Positions 33,581-45,654 of a stretch of 64,000 nt of DNA are shown in pieces. Position 1 is the first letter of the stretch; each line of letters opens with the position of its first letter. The translations under genes were made by a program, and so were the position numbers. This DNA comes from Apodospora peruviana (lineage: Eukaryota; Ascomycota; Sordariomycetes; Sordariales; Lasiosphaeriaceae): NCBI GenBank assembly GCA_033439685.1, contig JAUEDM010000003.1, positions 3,502,001-3,566,000 on the forward strand, written 5' to 3'. Under the pieces are notes generated by a model. That model saw only the letters and a list, made by a program, of their open reading frames with translations. It did not search any database and had not been told where the DNA came from.

Positions 33581-35837
33581 TCACGACAGCTTCATCTTCA
33601 ACCTGTTCTTCAAGTGACTCGACAAGCCCAACCAACCCCTCTGCCTCGGCTCAATCTTCAAATCGCCCCCTACCATCTCCTCCTCATCCGGATCATCCTT
33701 CACCGGTCTCGACACATACCTCGCCACAGCAAAAACACCAACAATAATCGTCCCAGATATCGGCCCGCATATCTTCCAAAACATTTCCGATTCGTATGGC
33801 GACGACAAGGTACTCGCCACGTCCATAGAGAAGTAACTTGTAAAAAATGACAGCGGCAGAAAGACAATAGTGATGGCCGTAAAAATGAACACAGACCGCG
33901 ACTGGAACCTGAGAGTCTTGGCTTCGTTGACAGCAATTTCTTGTTGCGAGGTGGCAATCTTACTCTGCGCGACGGCCAGATCCTGCTGGTCGAGCACGCG
34001 CAGCTGGATCAGCACGTCGAGGTGGCGGCCGACTTTGCTTTGTAGCAAACGCCAGTGGCGCAGGACTGTCCGAAAATCGTCGGCCACTAATTTCATCTCC
34101 TCGTTGATCAGGCGGACGATTCGCGGCGGCGGGCTGTGGTCGTGGTGGAAGCGTACTTGGTGCGACGGGAAAGGGGGGATTCCCCAGATGGGCAGCTCGC
34201 GTTTGTTTTCTTCGATGTACTCGACTTGGTCGAAGATTACCTGCTGCAGGGCGAAAAGGGACTCGACGTGGTTGCGCTTGGTGTTGCGGTTTCCTTTCTT
34301 TTTTGAACTGATCAGTTTTGATCCAAGGAAGGGGTGATGTGCTTACCATCTGGATGAAGAGCTTGTTGAGGGACCGTTCTGGAGCGTCCATCATCATCTC
34401 GTCGTTCTCGATGGACACCCTAGCAAGCGTGTAATAGAGTGAAGCAGCGTCCGGGTTCTTGCGGAGCGGATCGTCCTTGATGGCCAGTCTGTCAGCGACT
34501 GACGAGTACAGCCGAGGAGAACCGCAGCTCAGCAGGGTATGGTCCCGCCAGAACTCCAATCTTTCGACGTGATCGTCCCAGCTGCCAAGCAGATGGTCTC
34601 CCTCCTCTTGCAGTGTCTGCCATATCTCGCCGTAGCCATCCTTGGCGCCGCAGGCACCGGCGATAAGCGTTTCTCTGGCCTTGATATAGGCCAAGCCTAA
34701 ATGCAGGTCGTTGTCGTCCCGCGCCTGCAGCTCCTTCAGGACACGGGGATTTACTTCGAGGTACTTGAGCAAGAGCTGTATCTTTTCATCTTGGATCCAC
34801 GCAGTAGAATTCGTGCGAAGGCCAAGATACTCTGGGCAGCCTGGATTCTGGCGGTAGTATTTCCCGATGCGTTTATACCCTCGGCGCCGTTAGTCCGATG
34901 GAATCGAGACACTCACGACAGAGGAGGTCACCTACCAGGAATATCTTCCTCCTCGGGCGTCGGGCGTCCAGCCGCGTCATCCAGCTCCCGCAGCCGCTCC
35001 TGAAGCAGGGGAATCGGCGACGCTTCGAACAGCGCCGGGTCGGTTCCCCACTGGAAGCACCGCTGGTCTGAGCCCCAGAACGTTCCGAGCTTGTAGTACT
35101 CGACGAATATCCACCGGACTTCGCAGGCCAAAGGAGGCTGAAGAAGATGTTTAGACTCGAGCAGTTCACCTAGCGTATATCGCCACACGCGGTAGCTGTC
35201 TCGCGAGAACTCGGTGATGGTCACCGGCGCGTCGTGTAAGGATGGGAAGCATTCGGCTGATAGTGCGGCTATCTCCTTGGACGTTGGATAGTCGACTCTA
35301 GGGCCTCGGTAGCTGTACCGTGTGCTTGAGCTTGAGCTTCTTTTTAATAACGGTGAAAATCTGGTGACCAAGGCTGTGGCTGGTGGTGGAGGACCAGCAC
35401 CCGGACCAGCTGGACTGGGTGTATTCTTCTCCGGAAAGATTCTATCACGATGTCAGCTTCAGTACGGTAAATTTTTTTTTTTTTTTTTTTATTTTCCGAT
35501 CAACAGTATTGACATACGCTCTCAACTTCTCCAGCGCCGACTCGACACGCTCGGCCTGCGTCCTCTGGTGATCTGCCCTCGCGAGACGGGCCCAGAGCAC
35601 TCTCCTGTCGGAATACTCGAGCGCGCCATGTGCAGAATTCCGCCGTACCCGCGATGACGGTGAAGCGGTCGCGATAGTGCCATCCCTTTCCTCAGTGGTG
35701 GTCGCGAGGGCTTGAGTACACCGGACCTGGAGGTCAAGCGGCTCATCGAAGGAGGTGCGCCTCCTCCGCGGAGGAGACGGTCGATTGAACGGCGGAGGCA
35801 GCTGGTTGCGCCATTCAATCACCAGTTCCGGTCTCAT
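33581..35837 (-). CDS. CorA-like membrane protein lacking a GMN motif
   Basis: Exons 35837-35518, 35441-34936, 34879-34347 and 34276-33581 (introns 76, 56 and 70 bp) give 684 residues. The N-terminus is Arg/Ser-rich and probably disordered. The C-terminal part has a long helix (IATSQQEIAVNEAKTLRFQ) leading to transmembrane helix 1, FIFTAITIVFLPLSFFTSYF, and a second helix near SGTIIVGVFAVARYV, the architecture of CorA/ZntB-type channels. The loop after helix 1 reads FSMD where CorA has Gly-Met-Asn, so transport of magnesium cannot be assumed. Intron 1 contains a T19 tract. The gene is convergent with the amidase gene, 75 bp apart. Confidence 0.78.
35472..35490 (+). repeat. Poly-T tract inside intron 1 of the CorA-like gene
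   Basis: Nineteen consecutive T on the plus strand, thus poly-A in the transcript sense. Likely length-variable. Confidence 0.85.
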
Positions 35838-36508
35838 TATTATTGCTCATTCATTAGTCCAACTCATCAAGAGAATGGCAATAGTAAACTCGTGAAGGCA
35901 TCACGAGTCGGATACATGTAGCCGTTGAATCTCATCAACGCGCTTCTAAGACGATTGAAACCGTAGGTCAGCTAATCTTGGGGCTTCGTACGAGGTAGCC
36001 CTGAACCAACTGTTTCTCTTGTCGCGGGACACGCGGCAACCTCTGGTGCTGTGCCGCACTGTTGTTGCGAATCCCTGCGTTCAGCTGCTTGGCTGTGCGG
36101 ACATGACGCTGACCCCGAATAGGAATGGATAGAAAATTAAGCGCCGCCCCCAAACGCCGACAAGCTTCTTGGGCGGCGGGGCAGATTTCTGTTCCAGGTT
36201 TGACGTGAAGGAGGGTAGAACAAGGCTCTAGACTCTACAGAGCCTGAAACGTGGCGCAAGATGCGGGCGGTTTTCGCCTACGTATAGATGAAGGAGCAGA
36301 TAATAGGGGATAATAGGGGCTTCGGAAACTCCCAAAACTCTTAAAGTATTTGCGCTTGAACGGCGAACGCTAATCTTTCATCGGAAAGACAGTGAAGGTG
36401 TTGACCAAGATTTGAGGCGTCTTTGCCCCTTCAATTTTTCACTTCAAGTTCTGACTTGTTGACTGCAGTCATATTTTGCTGAATATCGAAACTCGGGCTT
36501 GGAACACA
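35838..36508. other. Intergenic region
   Basis: Divergent spacing between the CorA-like gene and the DUF6601 gene, so it probably holds both promoters. A short direct repeat of GGGGATAATA occurs near 36300-36320. No gene seen. Confidence 0.4.
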
Positions 36509-37809
36509 ATGACCGACAGTCAACCCGCCATCTCTGCAAATATCATTATGCCAGCACCCACCTCGTCTTCGCCAGCTCTGGCTCCCACAGTTGAGATGTT
36601 AAATGCCAACGATGGCCCTCAGCTGCATAAGGAGCTGAGCGAATGGTTTGTTATCGAGCTAATGGAGCAACCGGAGCCCGCCTCCGTTGTGGCGTTGACG
36701 ATGATACCAGGACCGCCGCCGAGCCCAAGGTTCCGGAAACTGCTGAGACCGAGAGCCTACAGCAAGCCATACTTACCAGGACAGCCACGCATACACCTCC
36801 CAACGGCGGATGTCAGCGGGGAATCGGACGAGACAGCCCGTTTCTACCAGTATCTGCGCCAAATTCACCTCACCCCAACCCTCGACACCCTGGTGCCGAG
36901 AACGAAATTCATCTTTGTGAGTTCTTAGTTGATGAGTGTCGGTTTTGGGAACTTGGCTGATGCCAAGGAGCAGCAACGATGCGTTCTTAGGTACATATAC
37001 CACTGGACGAATTGTTAAGCTTACACATGATCCCATTTACTTAGGTCCAGTTGCCTTCGTACCACAATATCATCCCTCTACACGCCAACAGAGCATACTC
37101 GCGTGAGATCGTGGTCAACGAAACTCCCGGTCTACACCTAGTCACCCGCCCCGATCGTGTCTTTCTTCAGCCGATCCCGCCCTATCTCTACTCGCCCGTG
37201 TTCTGGGAGTACGTCAAGGACTGGGACCACGAAGTGTACAAAGCCGCGCTGGGTTTTATGCGCAGCTACAGTCTCCTCATCAAGCACGAGCTGGACTTTG
37301 ACGAGGCCTGTACCATCAAGCTCATTCCAAGAAAGGCGGATGGCAACTTTCCGACGTTTGAAGAGCTCTGCCACTTCATCGTGCTGTTCGAATCTGTTAG
37401 CGACACAGACGTGAGCAGGCGCTATTGCTACGGTGAGCTAGACTTGTTATGCCTCAACCTAGCCGCATACCTCCTCCTTTTCAAACCATACTTCCTCGAC
37501 CGCCCGCAAAGGACCGTACTAGAGGGCATTGCTGGAGTCTTTTTGTTGTTGACAGCGATGCAGGTGACGCTAGCTGCCCTCGATAACGAGTCCCCCCCAA
37601 ATAAGACCTGGCCGGTATTTTTAGGCGTCTCGCGCTACTTCTCTATCATTGTGATAGTGGTGGTCACGTACGGCCTCTTTTTGATTGTGTTAAATTCCAT
37701 CATGTGGGGCGGGGGCCATAATAGATGGGATACTTTCATAATGAGACGCAAAGAGGCTGCCGGAAATGATGGTGGATTTAGACCAGACCAAATGTTGTGG
37801 TTGATTTGA
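36509..37809 (+). CDS. DUF6601-type two-helix membrane protein
   Basis: Exons 36509-36916 and 37045-37809 (intron 128 bp, phase 0) give 390 residues. The core resembles the fungal DUF6601 family: VFLQPIPPYLYSPVFWEYV, GFMRSYSLLIKHELDFDEA, then SRRYCYGELDLLCLNLAAYL. Two hydrophobic helices near the C-terminus (VLEGIAGVFLLLTAMQVTLA and YFSIIVIVVVTYGLFLIVL) predict a membrane protein. The first 130 residues are Pro/Ser-rich and look disordered. Function of the family is unknown. The ATG at 36509 is the first in frame; earlier codons open with TTG. Confidence 0.72.
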
Positions 37810-38208
37810 TTCGCTTGCCGGTGGAATAACTTGTGCTCGATGCATGCCAGGCGGCTCATGGAGATCCCAGTCATTATCAGTACACGCCTGGCGCCATCAT
37901 GTTAATGAGCCAAGTTTCCAGACTGCCTGATACAGCCGAGAAGGGATTGGAGCGTCCTGACGCAAGACAATTTATCTGTCAAGAGCACCAAATGCGGAGA
38001 TGGTTCCCAGCCGGCTATACTGCTAGCAATTATGCCAATACGGCAATTGACGACGTTGAGATATTCTGTGGATTGAACAAGACCAGAACTGCAGTTAAAA
38101 GCTCAGCATGGAGAACACAAATCACTGTCACTCTTGTCAGGTCACTCTTGTCAGGTACAAAGCCCCATCCCATCGATTCTGACTTGTGGAAGAGAAGGCA
38201 TTGGCACC
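37810..38208. other. Intergenic region
   Basis: No gene seen. A short direct repeat GTCACTCTTGTCAG occurs near 38128-38155, upstream of the secreted DUF8021 gene. Confidence 0.4.
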
Positions 38209-39099
38209 ATGTTTCCGACGTCAACCATCCTTGCTCTGGCCCTGGGCCTCAACATCCATCAGTCATCCGCAGCCTGCAGCGAAGCCCTCCTCCGCGAAGC
38301 CACCGAGCGCTACGTCGCCACCCAAAGCACCGGTAATCTCTCCTGGTTCAGCTCGCTGCTATCTCCGAACGCGACCTACGTCGAGAACGGCAAGACCCTG
38401 ACCGGGTGGACATCTTCCTCCCTGGCGTCGTCCAACCTCACCACGACGCTCTCCACGCCCTTCCGCATCGACAACACCCACAGCATCTACGACCTCACCC
38501 AGTGCGGCTCCTTTACCGCGCTCGTCGTGACCGATCCCTCGAACCCGCACGTCATCGGCGCTCAAGTCAGGCTCGGCACCGACAACAAGATCAGCAAGAT
38601 CGACCGCATCGTCACCACGCCCGGCGACTGGCTCTTCAACGCCACGGGGACGCTGTACTACACGCTTCAGGAACACTGGGACGTCATCCCCGTCGAGAAA
38701 CGGGACTCGAGGGAAGTGATCAAGGCGGCAGCGGACGCGTATCTGGACATCTTCAAGAACGCGAGCGTGCAGGTCCCCTGGGGCTCGCCCTGTGCGCGGC
38801 TCGAAGGCGGTGCGTACACGGGCCGCGGACTGCCGACGGACAGTTGCAACGTGGGTGTGATCCAGTCGTACGACATGCCGAACCGGCGGTACATCATCGA
38901 TGAGAGTGTGGGTGTGGCGAGCTTGTTGTTGGAGTTTGGGAGCATCGGGAATGCGCCGGATAGTCACCTGTTCCGGGTCGAGGGCGGGAGGCTGAGGTTC
39001 ATACACACCATGACCTACTGCGAGAAGAAGCCGAATTGTGGGTATACGATGCCGAGTTCGTTGCCGACGGCGCCGGGGAGGTTGTTGATGAGGGGTTAG
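38209..39099 (+). CDS. Secreted DUF8021 protein
   Basis: Single exon of 296 residues. A signal peptide (FPTSTILALALGLNIHQSSA) precedes a domain resembling fungal DUF8021 proteins, with an NTF2-like opening (LREATERYVATQSTGNLSWF, then NATYVENGKTLTG) and the family ending ADAYLDIFKNASVQVPWGSP, TDSCNVGVIQSYDMPNRRYI and FRVEGGRLRFIHTMTYC. Several N-glycosylation sequons and paired cysteines support secretion. The biochemical role is unknown. The upstream frame to 38134 has an extra in-frame start; the 38209 start places the signal peptide at the N-terminus. A 215-codon antisense frame is a shadow. Confidence 0.78.
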   Translation: MFPTSTILALALGLNIHQSSAACSEALLREATERYVATQSTGNLSWFSSLLSPNATYVENGKTLTGWTSSSLASSNLTTTLSTPFRIDNTHSIYDLTQCGSFTALVVTDPSNPHVIGAQVRLGTDNKISKIDRIVTTPGDWLFNATGTLYYTLQEHWDVIPVEKRDSREVIKAAADAYLDIFKNASVQVPWGSPCARLEGGAYTGRGLPTDSCNVGVIQSYDMPNRRYIIDESVGVASLLLEFGSIGNAPDSHLFRVEGGRLRFIHTMTYCEKKPNCGYTMPSSLPTAPGRLLMRG

Positions 39100-39568
39100 G
39101 TGACTACAAGTTTATTTAACTCACTGCCAGGCGACCCATAGTCAAACTTGGAGTACGACGGTACGTAGCAGGAACAACCCCAGCTCACGAAACCCCCTTT
39201 CCTCTCCCTTATAAACACCGCTTCTCGCAAGAAACGTCACATACGGCCATAGATAGTGGAAAGCTCGGGATCCCGTCCGCTCTCCCATAGATAAGCCACT
39301 AATCGCCAGACTAGTAGTTGGGTCGGTGACGACCAGCGAATCCCTGGTGCTGTATGTTTTTTTTTTTTTTTTTTTGTTTTTTTTAACAAAAAAATGTAAA
39401 ATCATTACTTCATTACTTCGTTCAAGACGTCATGACATATAGTATGTTTGAACCACACACCATATCAAAAGGTTGGGAAGAGATAACTCTTTTCGCGAAG
39501 ACTAATAAAACATACAATCGATCCAGCTATATTATAGCGCACCCTCAACTCCACATTCAACACGCCCG
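39100..39568. other. Intergenic region between convergent genes, with poly-T
   Basis: Shared 3' flank of two convergent secreted-protein genes. A T-tract (T19, then G and T8) spans about 39357-39384. No gene seen. Confidence 0.45.
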
Positions 39569-40234
39569 TTACAACTTGGGAGCGGCCGTCGCCGTCGGCA
39601 GCTTGGCGCATCCAGTTGTCGGAATCCGCTCATTTGAATCCCACTAGTTTACGTCAAAGTCAGTACTGAGTCACGAAAAACTCTCTATTCGCTCTCCCAT
39701 GGAGAAAACCTACATGTTCATGAACGCAGCCATCTACCCAGCGCCACCTGTCCGTGGTCGAGTACCGGGCATACGACATATTCGTGCTCGGGACGAAGCA
39801 CCAGGCCGTGCTGGCCTCACTGCCGATCTTGTTTCCGTTGCAGAAGAGGGACCAAATCGCTTGGGGGCCGCTCTGGTAGCCCGCGTGATGTTGCTATTTT
39901 ACCAAGACACTTTAGTTCCCCGTCCGTTACCGACATGTATCGTGAAGAGTAAGAAACTAACAATATAAGACGAATCGATCAACGAAAACATGGTCCTCGG
40001 GTCGCCGTCGACCACGAACGCGCGGTAGAACTTGTACGCCCGCAGCGCCGTCTCCTCGGGCGTGACGGACGAGTTGGGCTGGCAGAGCTGGGGGGGCGAC
40101 TTCAAGCTGCACAGGTTCTCTCGCTTGTAGATGAGGTCATCGCGCAGAACGAGGTCATCGTCGGACACCAAGGGAGCGGCGAGGCAGGTGATGGGCGCCA
40201 GAAGGCTGGTGGTGAGCAATCGGAGGAAACGCAT
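39569..40234 (-). CDS. Secreted SnoaL/NTF2-like protein
   Basis: Exons 40234-39962, 39893-39714 and 39643-39569 (introns 68 and 70 bp, all phase 0) give 175 residues. A signal peptide (RFLRLLTTSLLAPITCLA) is followed by a pro-region with LIYKRENLC, a possible Kex2 site. The domain has the SnoaL-like pattern FYRAFVVDGDPRTMFSLID followed by SYIQHHAGYQSGPQAIW, where QHHAGYQ appears only after splicing. It ends GCVHEHWDSNERIPTTGC, matching the usual H-x-x-W-D end of these cyclase-like barrels. Unlike typical cytosolic SnoaL proteins, this one is secreted. Function is unknown. Confidence 0.75.
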
Positions 40235-41493
40235 CTTGACGAACAGCACGCAGCAGCTGGGTCTGGAGATACCGAACAACGTCAGGTCAATAGGCAGCAA
40301 AGGTGAGAATGGTATTTATTTATCTATGTTAACGGCAGGCAAAAGTAGGTAAGGTCAGTAAGCGAGGGATTGCCCCTTGCAAGCTCTTAATATGGTGCGG
40401 GTAAATAGTCCGACCAGGCACATTGCGTTTTAATTACGGAGCAATCTCGGCCGACTGGCCGCCCAGATAAGTTTTGAGCAGTGTTAATGAGGCCAAGCGG
40501 AGGGGTAGGTAGGTTCCTTAACACATTCAATGATGAAGGAATCGGAATTGGGTAGGACGTTTGGAGCTCATGACCTTGATGACTCTGGAACCCAAGATGT
40601 TCGGTTCATGTACCTAGGTGTATAGCTGTTCTGTTATACAAGGAACTGGAAGTGTAACCGACATCTTGGACATGTGTAGTTATTTTCCGATGCCAGCTCC
40701 TGGTCGTATCCCATCTTGGATCCGCCGGTGTCCATATTCGGGTACCGCTGTTGAGGAGACTGTTACTGGGTAAATCCCGCCAGCCCTGGAACTGACGGTA
40801 TTTAAGAGCAGCCAAGGCTTGTCTCAAATTACCCCGTAAACTTTATCAATTACTTTGTCTTGGTAGACCTTTCACCAAAGCGGAGTCGACAACTTGAACC
40901 GAAGCGCCACCCAGCTACCGAGGTCCCTTGATATCGGCGGTAGAGAAGTAACGATTGCCGGGAATCGGAATAAACAGCGACAAAGTCATATATTCATTCA
41001 AGGAACAGAGCTCTTATCTATCGGGCTGGGCGCACATACATGTCTCGGGTTGCGAAGATATGTGAAAACGGCAGTTCTTCTGCATTGACGTGATTATCAA
41101 AGCTGGTATCTAACTTTTCAGTCACCACCGATCAGCAACCTTCCTAACTAACAAAAATCCAACCCTGGCTACCATTCCTCCCTCGGCTTGAGCTTAATAA
41201 GATCAAGACGTTCTTGCGACCTCGGCGTATACGACCCGACAAGAACCCAATCTTCTCCGGCTCTGCCAACTCCAATTTATCACAAGTGCAGTAATTACCA
41301 AGTGATCAAGTAAAACCCATTGGACTTCTTCCAGGACCTCCAAGATTGTTGACTGGTTCCAGGGGTTTCTTTGTCATTCGCGCTAGTGGTGGTTGTTTGG
41401 CCACCCGCTCCACTTGCTTATCGAACTTGAATCCACGAAATATCTCAATCATGATCCGAACACCAGTCTCACGAACTAGGCCAACCGCTTATC
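40235..41493. other. Intergenic region (1.26 kb)
   Basis: Divergent spacing between the SnoaL-like gene and the next gene, so both promoters are probably here. The short open frames carry no motifs. No gene, RNA or repeat recognised. Confidence 0.4.
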
Positions 41494-42348
41494 ATGTCCC
41501 ATGCTCAGCAGCGTACCGATAACCAGTTATCAGAACCCGAATCTCAGGATGAAGAACACCCAGTCTACACGCCCGGAGAACTCGCCGCAATTTTCCTCGA
41601 CTTCTACAAATTCCTCGCCACGCTCCACTACGACGCGGCCGACCTAAAAATTGCTCCCGAGGGCGGGTGGCCTTCCCTGTCGCCCGCCGCGTGCGCCGCG
41701 GCCCGAGTGAACAAATCCGCCCAAGCCCTCGAGGTCCTCCGGCATTTGCCCTACTTCCAACGGCACCACCCCACAACAGCGATCCACTACAAATCCATAC
41801 TGGTGGATTGGTCGACCGTTGGCGCCAAGGGTATCAAAACATTTGCTTGCATCGGAGACGACGAGACGCTCGAGACCGGCGACGGCGACCCCGTCCATGA
41901 GAGAGATCTGATCCTCATCTCACGCGGACACGAGAGTGGTGGACGCCGTCTCTGTCTGGATACCTGGCACGGCAGAATCTTTGAGTACGCGGTGCGTGAC
42001 GACTGGGTCGGGAACTGGGATGCTGTCGAGTATTTCACCATCATGAGCGACAATTATCTGAATCTGAGAATCATTCCCTGTGAAGGGAGGGTGTCGTTGG
42101 AGATTGCGTATAGAGTGGAGGAAAGGGACCCGGACGAAGCTGAGATTTCGTTGGAGGAAGTGCTTGATCAGACGGATGAAGGGTTTGGCAATGCTGAGTT
42201 GGATGTGCAGTATGTTAGGCAAATATACAGGCAGCTTGGCTGGCCGAGAGAGTTCAAAAGAAAGGAGGCGGTGGAGTTTTTTGAAGATTCTGATGAGGTC
42301 ATGGAGAAGAGGAGGGGATGGGGGTGGGAAAAGGAGGATCATTGGTAA
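41494..42348 (+). CDS. Conserved-looking cytosolic protein of unknown function
   Basis: Single exon of 284 residues with good codon periodicity and no signal peptide or membrane helix. The middle part, ILVDWSTVGAKGIKTF and later LCLDTWHGRIFEYAVRDDWV, followed by EYFTIMSDNYLNL, faintly resembles SMI1/KNR4 (SUKH)-type proteins of fungi, but I would not assign it. The C-terminus is highly charged (VEFFEDSDEVMEKRRGWGWE). I do not recognise a defined family. Likely a real gene given length and ATG context. Confidence 0.6.
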   Translation: MSHAQQRTDNQLSEPESQDEEHPVYTPGELAAIFLDFYKFLATLHYDAADLKIAPEGGWPSLSPAACAAARVNKSAQALEVLRHLPYFQRHHPTTAIHYKSILVDWSTVGAKGIKTFACIGDDETLETGDGDPVHERDLILISRGHESGGRRLCLDTWHGRIFEYAVRDDWVGNWDAVEYFTIMSDNYLNLRIIPCEGRVSLEIAYRVEERDPDEAEISLEEVLDQTDEGFGNAELDVQYVRQIYRQLGWPREFKRKEAVEFFEDSDEVMEKRRGWGWEKEDHW

Positions 42349-43069
42349 ATCTTGTTGGAATGTTCAGCAATCCTCCTGACGGGCTGCAACTGACAGCTTT
42401 GGACTGTACATCGCTGATCGTCAAAGTCACGAAAAAGACGAAAGAAACAATGTCGCCGGTTAACCTTGATGGTTTATCCGTCTTGCGTCCGAGCAGGTGA
42501 GGCGCAGCATACTGGGTAAGTAGGTAGTATTTGCGGAGACGACAGCGGCCGGCTAAGTTGCGATGCTGGTCCCCGCGGCATCAACAGAGATGTGAAGACG
42601 GAGTCGTTGAGACTGAGCGGCTAATTAGCTAGGTAATGAGGCCTCAGGCTACCTAGGGAGTTGTTTCCTGGGCATAGTTCTCCGTTGCATTGTGTACCTC
42701 AATATGTGCAGGGCAGACTGATGAGCCCCGGCCTCTTCTCGTAACAACCACGTCTCGTCTCGGCCGTCTGCCCTACGTAATCGATAGCAGCTCAAAATCT
42801 TGAACAGCTGCAGGGAGCCGAATAACCGGCGGCACAGTCGAATTATACCAGAGATGAACGTCCAACACAGCCACATGAGTGCAGGCCAGGCAACTACCCG
42901 ATCTCGATCAACATACCACGATTCCCATGTTGCCTCGTGTAACGCCCATACACCGCCATGTTATGAAGGTATAAGATCAAGGAAGTTGATACCTGAGCAG
43001 CAGGTGGAAGCATGGCCACCTTGTTGCTTCCATCGATCCTTCTTCCGACACTGAACGCCAAATCCAACC
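42349..43069. other. Intergenic region
   Basis: No supported gene. The 3' part is the likely promoter of the S41 peptidase gene. Confidence 0.4.
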
Positions 43070-45463
43070 ATGCACCACAGTCTCAAAGGACTCGCCGTAT
43101 TATTGGCTGCCATCTGGCAACCGGGAGTTCTCGGGAGCCCGGTCAAGGTTCTTCGTACTGACGAGCCATGCAAACAGGTTCACGACTACGTTGCCAAGTG
43201 GATGGCAGATAACCACATAGGCATGGTGCTCCCCAAGTGCAGTTGACCACATGCATCTCAACATGTCTGCTAACAGCAACCCCGTAACCAAGTCCCTAAA
43301 AACCTCTCGACGATAGATAAGATCATCACACCAGCGGTTCCTGCGGTCCCTGTCCGGCCATCTCTCGCCTATGCATGTCTGAAGTCCATACCATTGCACC
43401 AGGACACGGCGCTTGCCCAGCTCAAGTTTCTCCGCCCGTTGTTTCAATGGCAAAGCTCGATCGAATACCTCCTGGATCCTCCACGAGGTTATATCTCGGA
43501 GCCAGTTGATCTTATTGGCGGCCTCGACGATATTGCAGCAAAGCTAGAGGCAGATGGTGGCTATACCAACGAGTTTGAGTTTCTGGCCGACTTGCACACT
43601 TTGGCCGACGTCAGGGTCCGAGATGGTCACTTCAGATACGAGACTTTGCTTCTTGATCTGTTCACATTCCGCATGGGTGTGAAGTTTGTTTCAATCTCCA
43701 AAGACGGGTTGCACGCGTCCGAAATCTATCTCCATGGTGCGTGAACTACCTTGATTCGTTGACAAACCCAGCACTTACATTCCTTAGACGACGTATATCA
43801 CGACAAACACGGGTACACCCCTTCACCAGTATCCACGATCGACGGTAATCCAGCCCTGGAATTTCTTCTGAAAGCATCTGTCGACAACGGCGGTGCTCAA
43901 GATCCCGACGCGCGCTTCAATGGTCTCTTCCCTAGCCTCGCCAGCAGTGCCAACCTCATCGCCGACGTCGCAGACACTTTCATATTCAACCTCCCCGACG
44001 CAACCACAGTCACGCTCCAAAACGGCACCACACAAGAGTTCACAAACACCGCTTTTCTTCGCGGAAACTTTACCAATATTACTTCCGGAGCCGACCTCTA
44101 CAACGCCTACGGCCAAGGCAACGGAACCGCGCAACCACTTCAGACTCTGGCCTGGCTGAACTACCTGGTTGAGGACAAGAACTTCACAACTACCTTCCTA
44201 GGGTACCCGAAGCCGATAACCCGCACCGAGTCGGGGACCGTAGCCGGGTTCTTCCTACCCACTACTAGAAAAAATGGCAATTCAACCGGGTCTATAGACG
44301 ACGAGGTTGCAATCCTCGCCGTAAACGGATTCGTAGACGCCCCGAACCCAGCCAACGTCGTCATGACCGACGTTTCCTTTGCAATCTTCGCCAACGCGAC
44401 AGCAACCTTCCTCCGCGCCGCCGTCGCAGCCAACAAGACCAAGCTCGTCCTCGACCTGCAGGACAACGGAGGCGGGCAGGTCGCCAACCTAGCCTCTCTC
44501 TATTTCTCTCTATTCCCGGACCCTAACCTAATCCTGCCGCTTCTCTTCCAGGTACGCGCTCAGCCAGAGTTGGAATGGGTGGCCAAACAGATATTCGAGA
44601 TGTATCCCGGCTATGGAAACGCGTCGAGACACCTCCCCGTCGGCCTGAGCGGCTTCATCAAACCTCCTGTCCCCAACAGTCCAGCAAATGGAAGTGAGTT
44701 CACGTCCTTTGAGGATTTCTACGGTCCGTTTAAAAGTTATCTCAACGGGGGCAACTATACCTCTCCTGCCATCATCCGCACGTGGGACATGCTCCATCTC
44801 GAGTCGTTCCAGTTCCGACCACCGTTTGAGGAACCCCCATTTCAGCCCGACAACATTGTCATCTTGACAGACGGGCAATGTGCCTCCGCGTGCGCGATCC
44901 TGACAGATATCCTGGTCAATTATCATGGCATACGCACTGTGGCGATTGGCGGACGCCCAATCGAGGCGCCCATGCAGGCCATTGGAGAGATAAAAGGTGG
45001 TCCTGTCGAGACGTTTACGCTTTTTCCGTCGTTTAATTCCACCCCAAAAGGACTGGAGCTGCCACCTCGCAGAAACTATAAACCGCCTCTTAGGACGACG
45101 GGATTTGGCGAGAGCGTAAATCTGGGATGGGGCGATGCGGTGAGTTTTAATCTGGGGAATGCGTTTCCGATGCCGTCGCCCAACAAGATGAATGACTCGA
45201 ATGTGTTGGAAGAGGTTGAGACCAGTGTGCCGTTGCAGTTTCGGTATGAGGCGGCCAACTGTAAGCTGTTTTATACCTGGGAGATGGCGAGGGATATCAC
45301 CGCGGTGTGGAAGGCTGTTGTTGAGGTTACGTGGAAGAAGGGAAAGTGCGTCAAGGGGTCTACGACGGAGGACGATGGGACTATGGGGGGTATTCCTGGA
45401 TTCCGGGAGGAGGTAGTCGATAGGTATCAGTTGCCGGTCGGGCCTGGGTCAGTGAAGAACTGA
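43070..45463 (+). CDS. Secreted S41-type serine peptidase (CPAF-like)
   Basis: Exons 43070-43225, 43277-43736 and 43788-45463 (two introns of 51 bp) give 763 residues. A signal peptide (SLKGLAVLLAAIWQPGVLGS) is followed by an N-terminal inhibitory-type segment and the S41 core. The core has KLVLDLQDNGGGQVANL, a PDN-type motif, and the nucleophile region NIVILTDGQCASACAILTDI with Ser in CASAC. Many NXT/S sequons support secretion. Fungal relatives of chlamydial CPAF share this layout; their physiological substrates are unknown. The first intron is the least certain junction: its branch-like CTAAC lies unusually close to the acceptor. Confidence 0.8.
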
Positions 45464-45476
45464 TCAGAGTGTTGTT

Positions 45477-45500
45477 GATGATGATGATGATGATGATGAT
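45477..45500 (+). repeat. GAT trinucleotide microsatellite, eight units
   Basis: Eight GAT repeats directly after the S41 peptidase stop codon, in its 3' untranslated region. Confidence 0.85.
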
Positions 45501-45654
45501 GGCGGCGGTTCTAAAGGCTAGAACTAGTCCTTACGAGGACGTAATACGGCGAGTTCTTATGTGTTATTGCAGGCATACGAAATATTATATTATCATTCTA
45601 GCATTACAATTATTAATATAATTACACCTCTAGCCCCGAGCCCACTGTCCTCAA

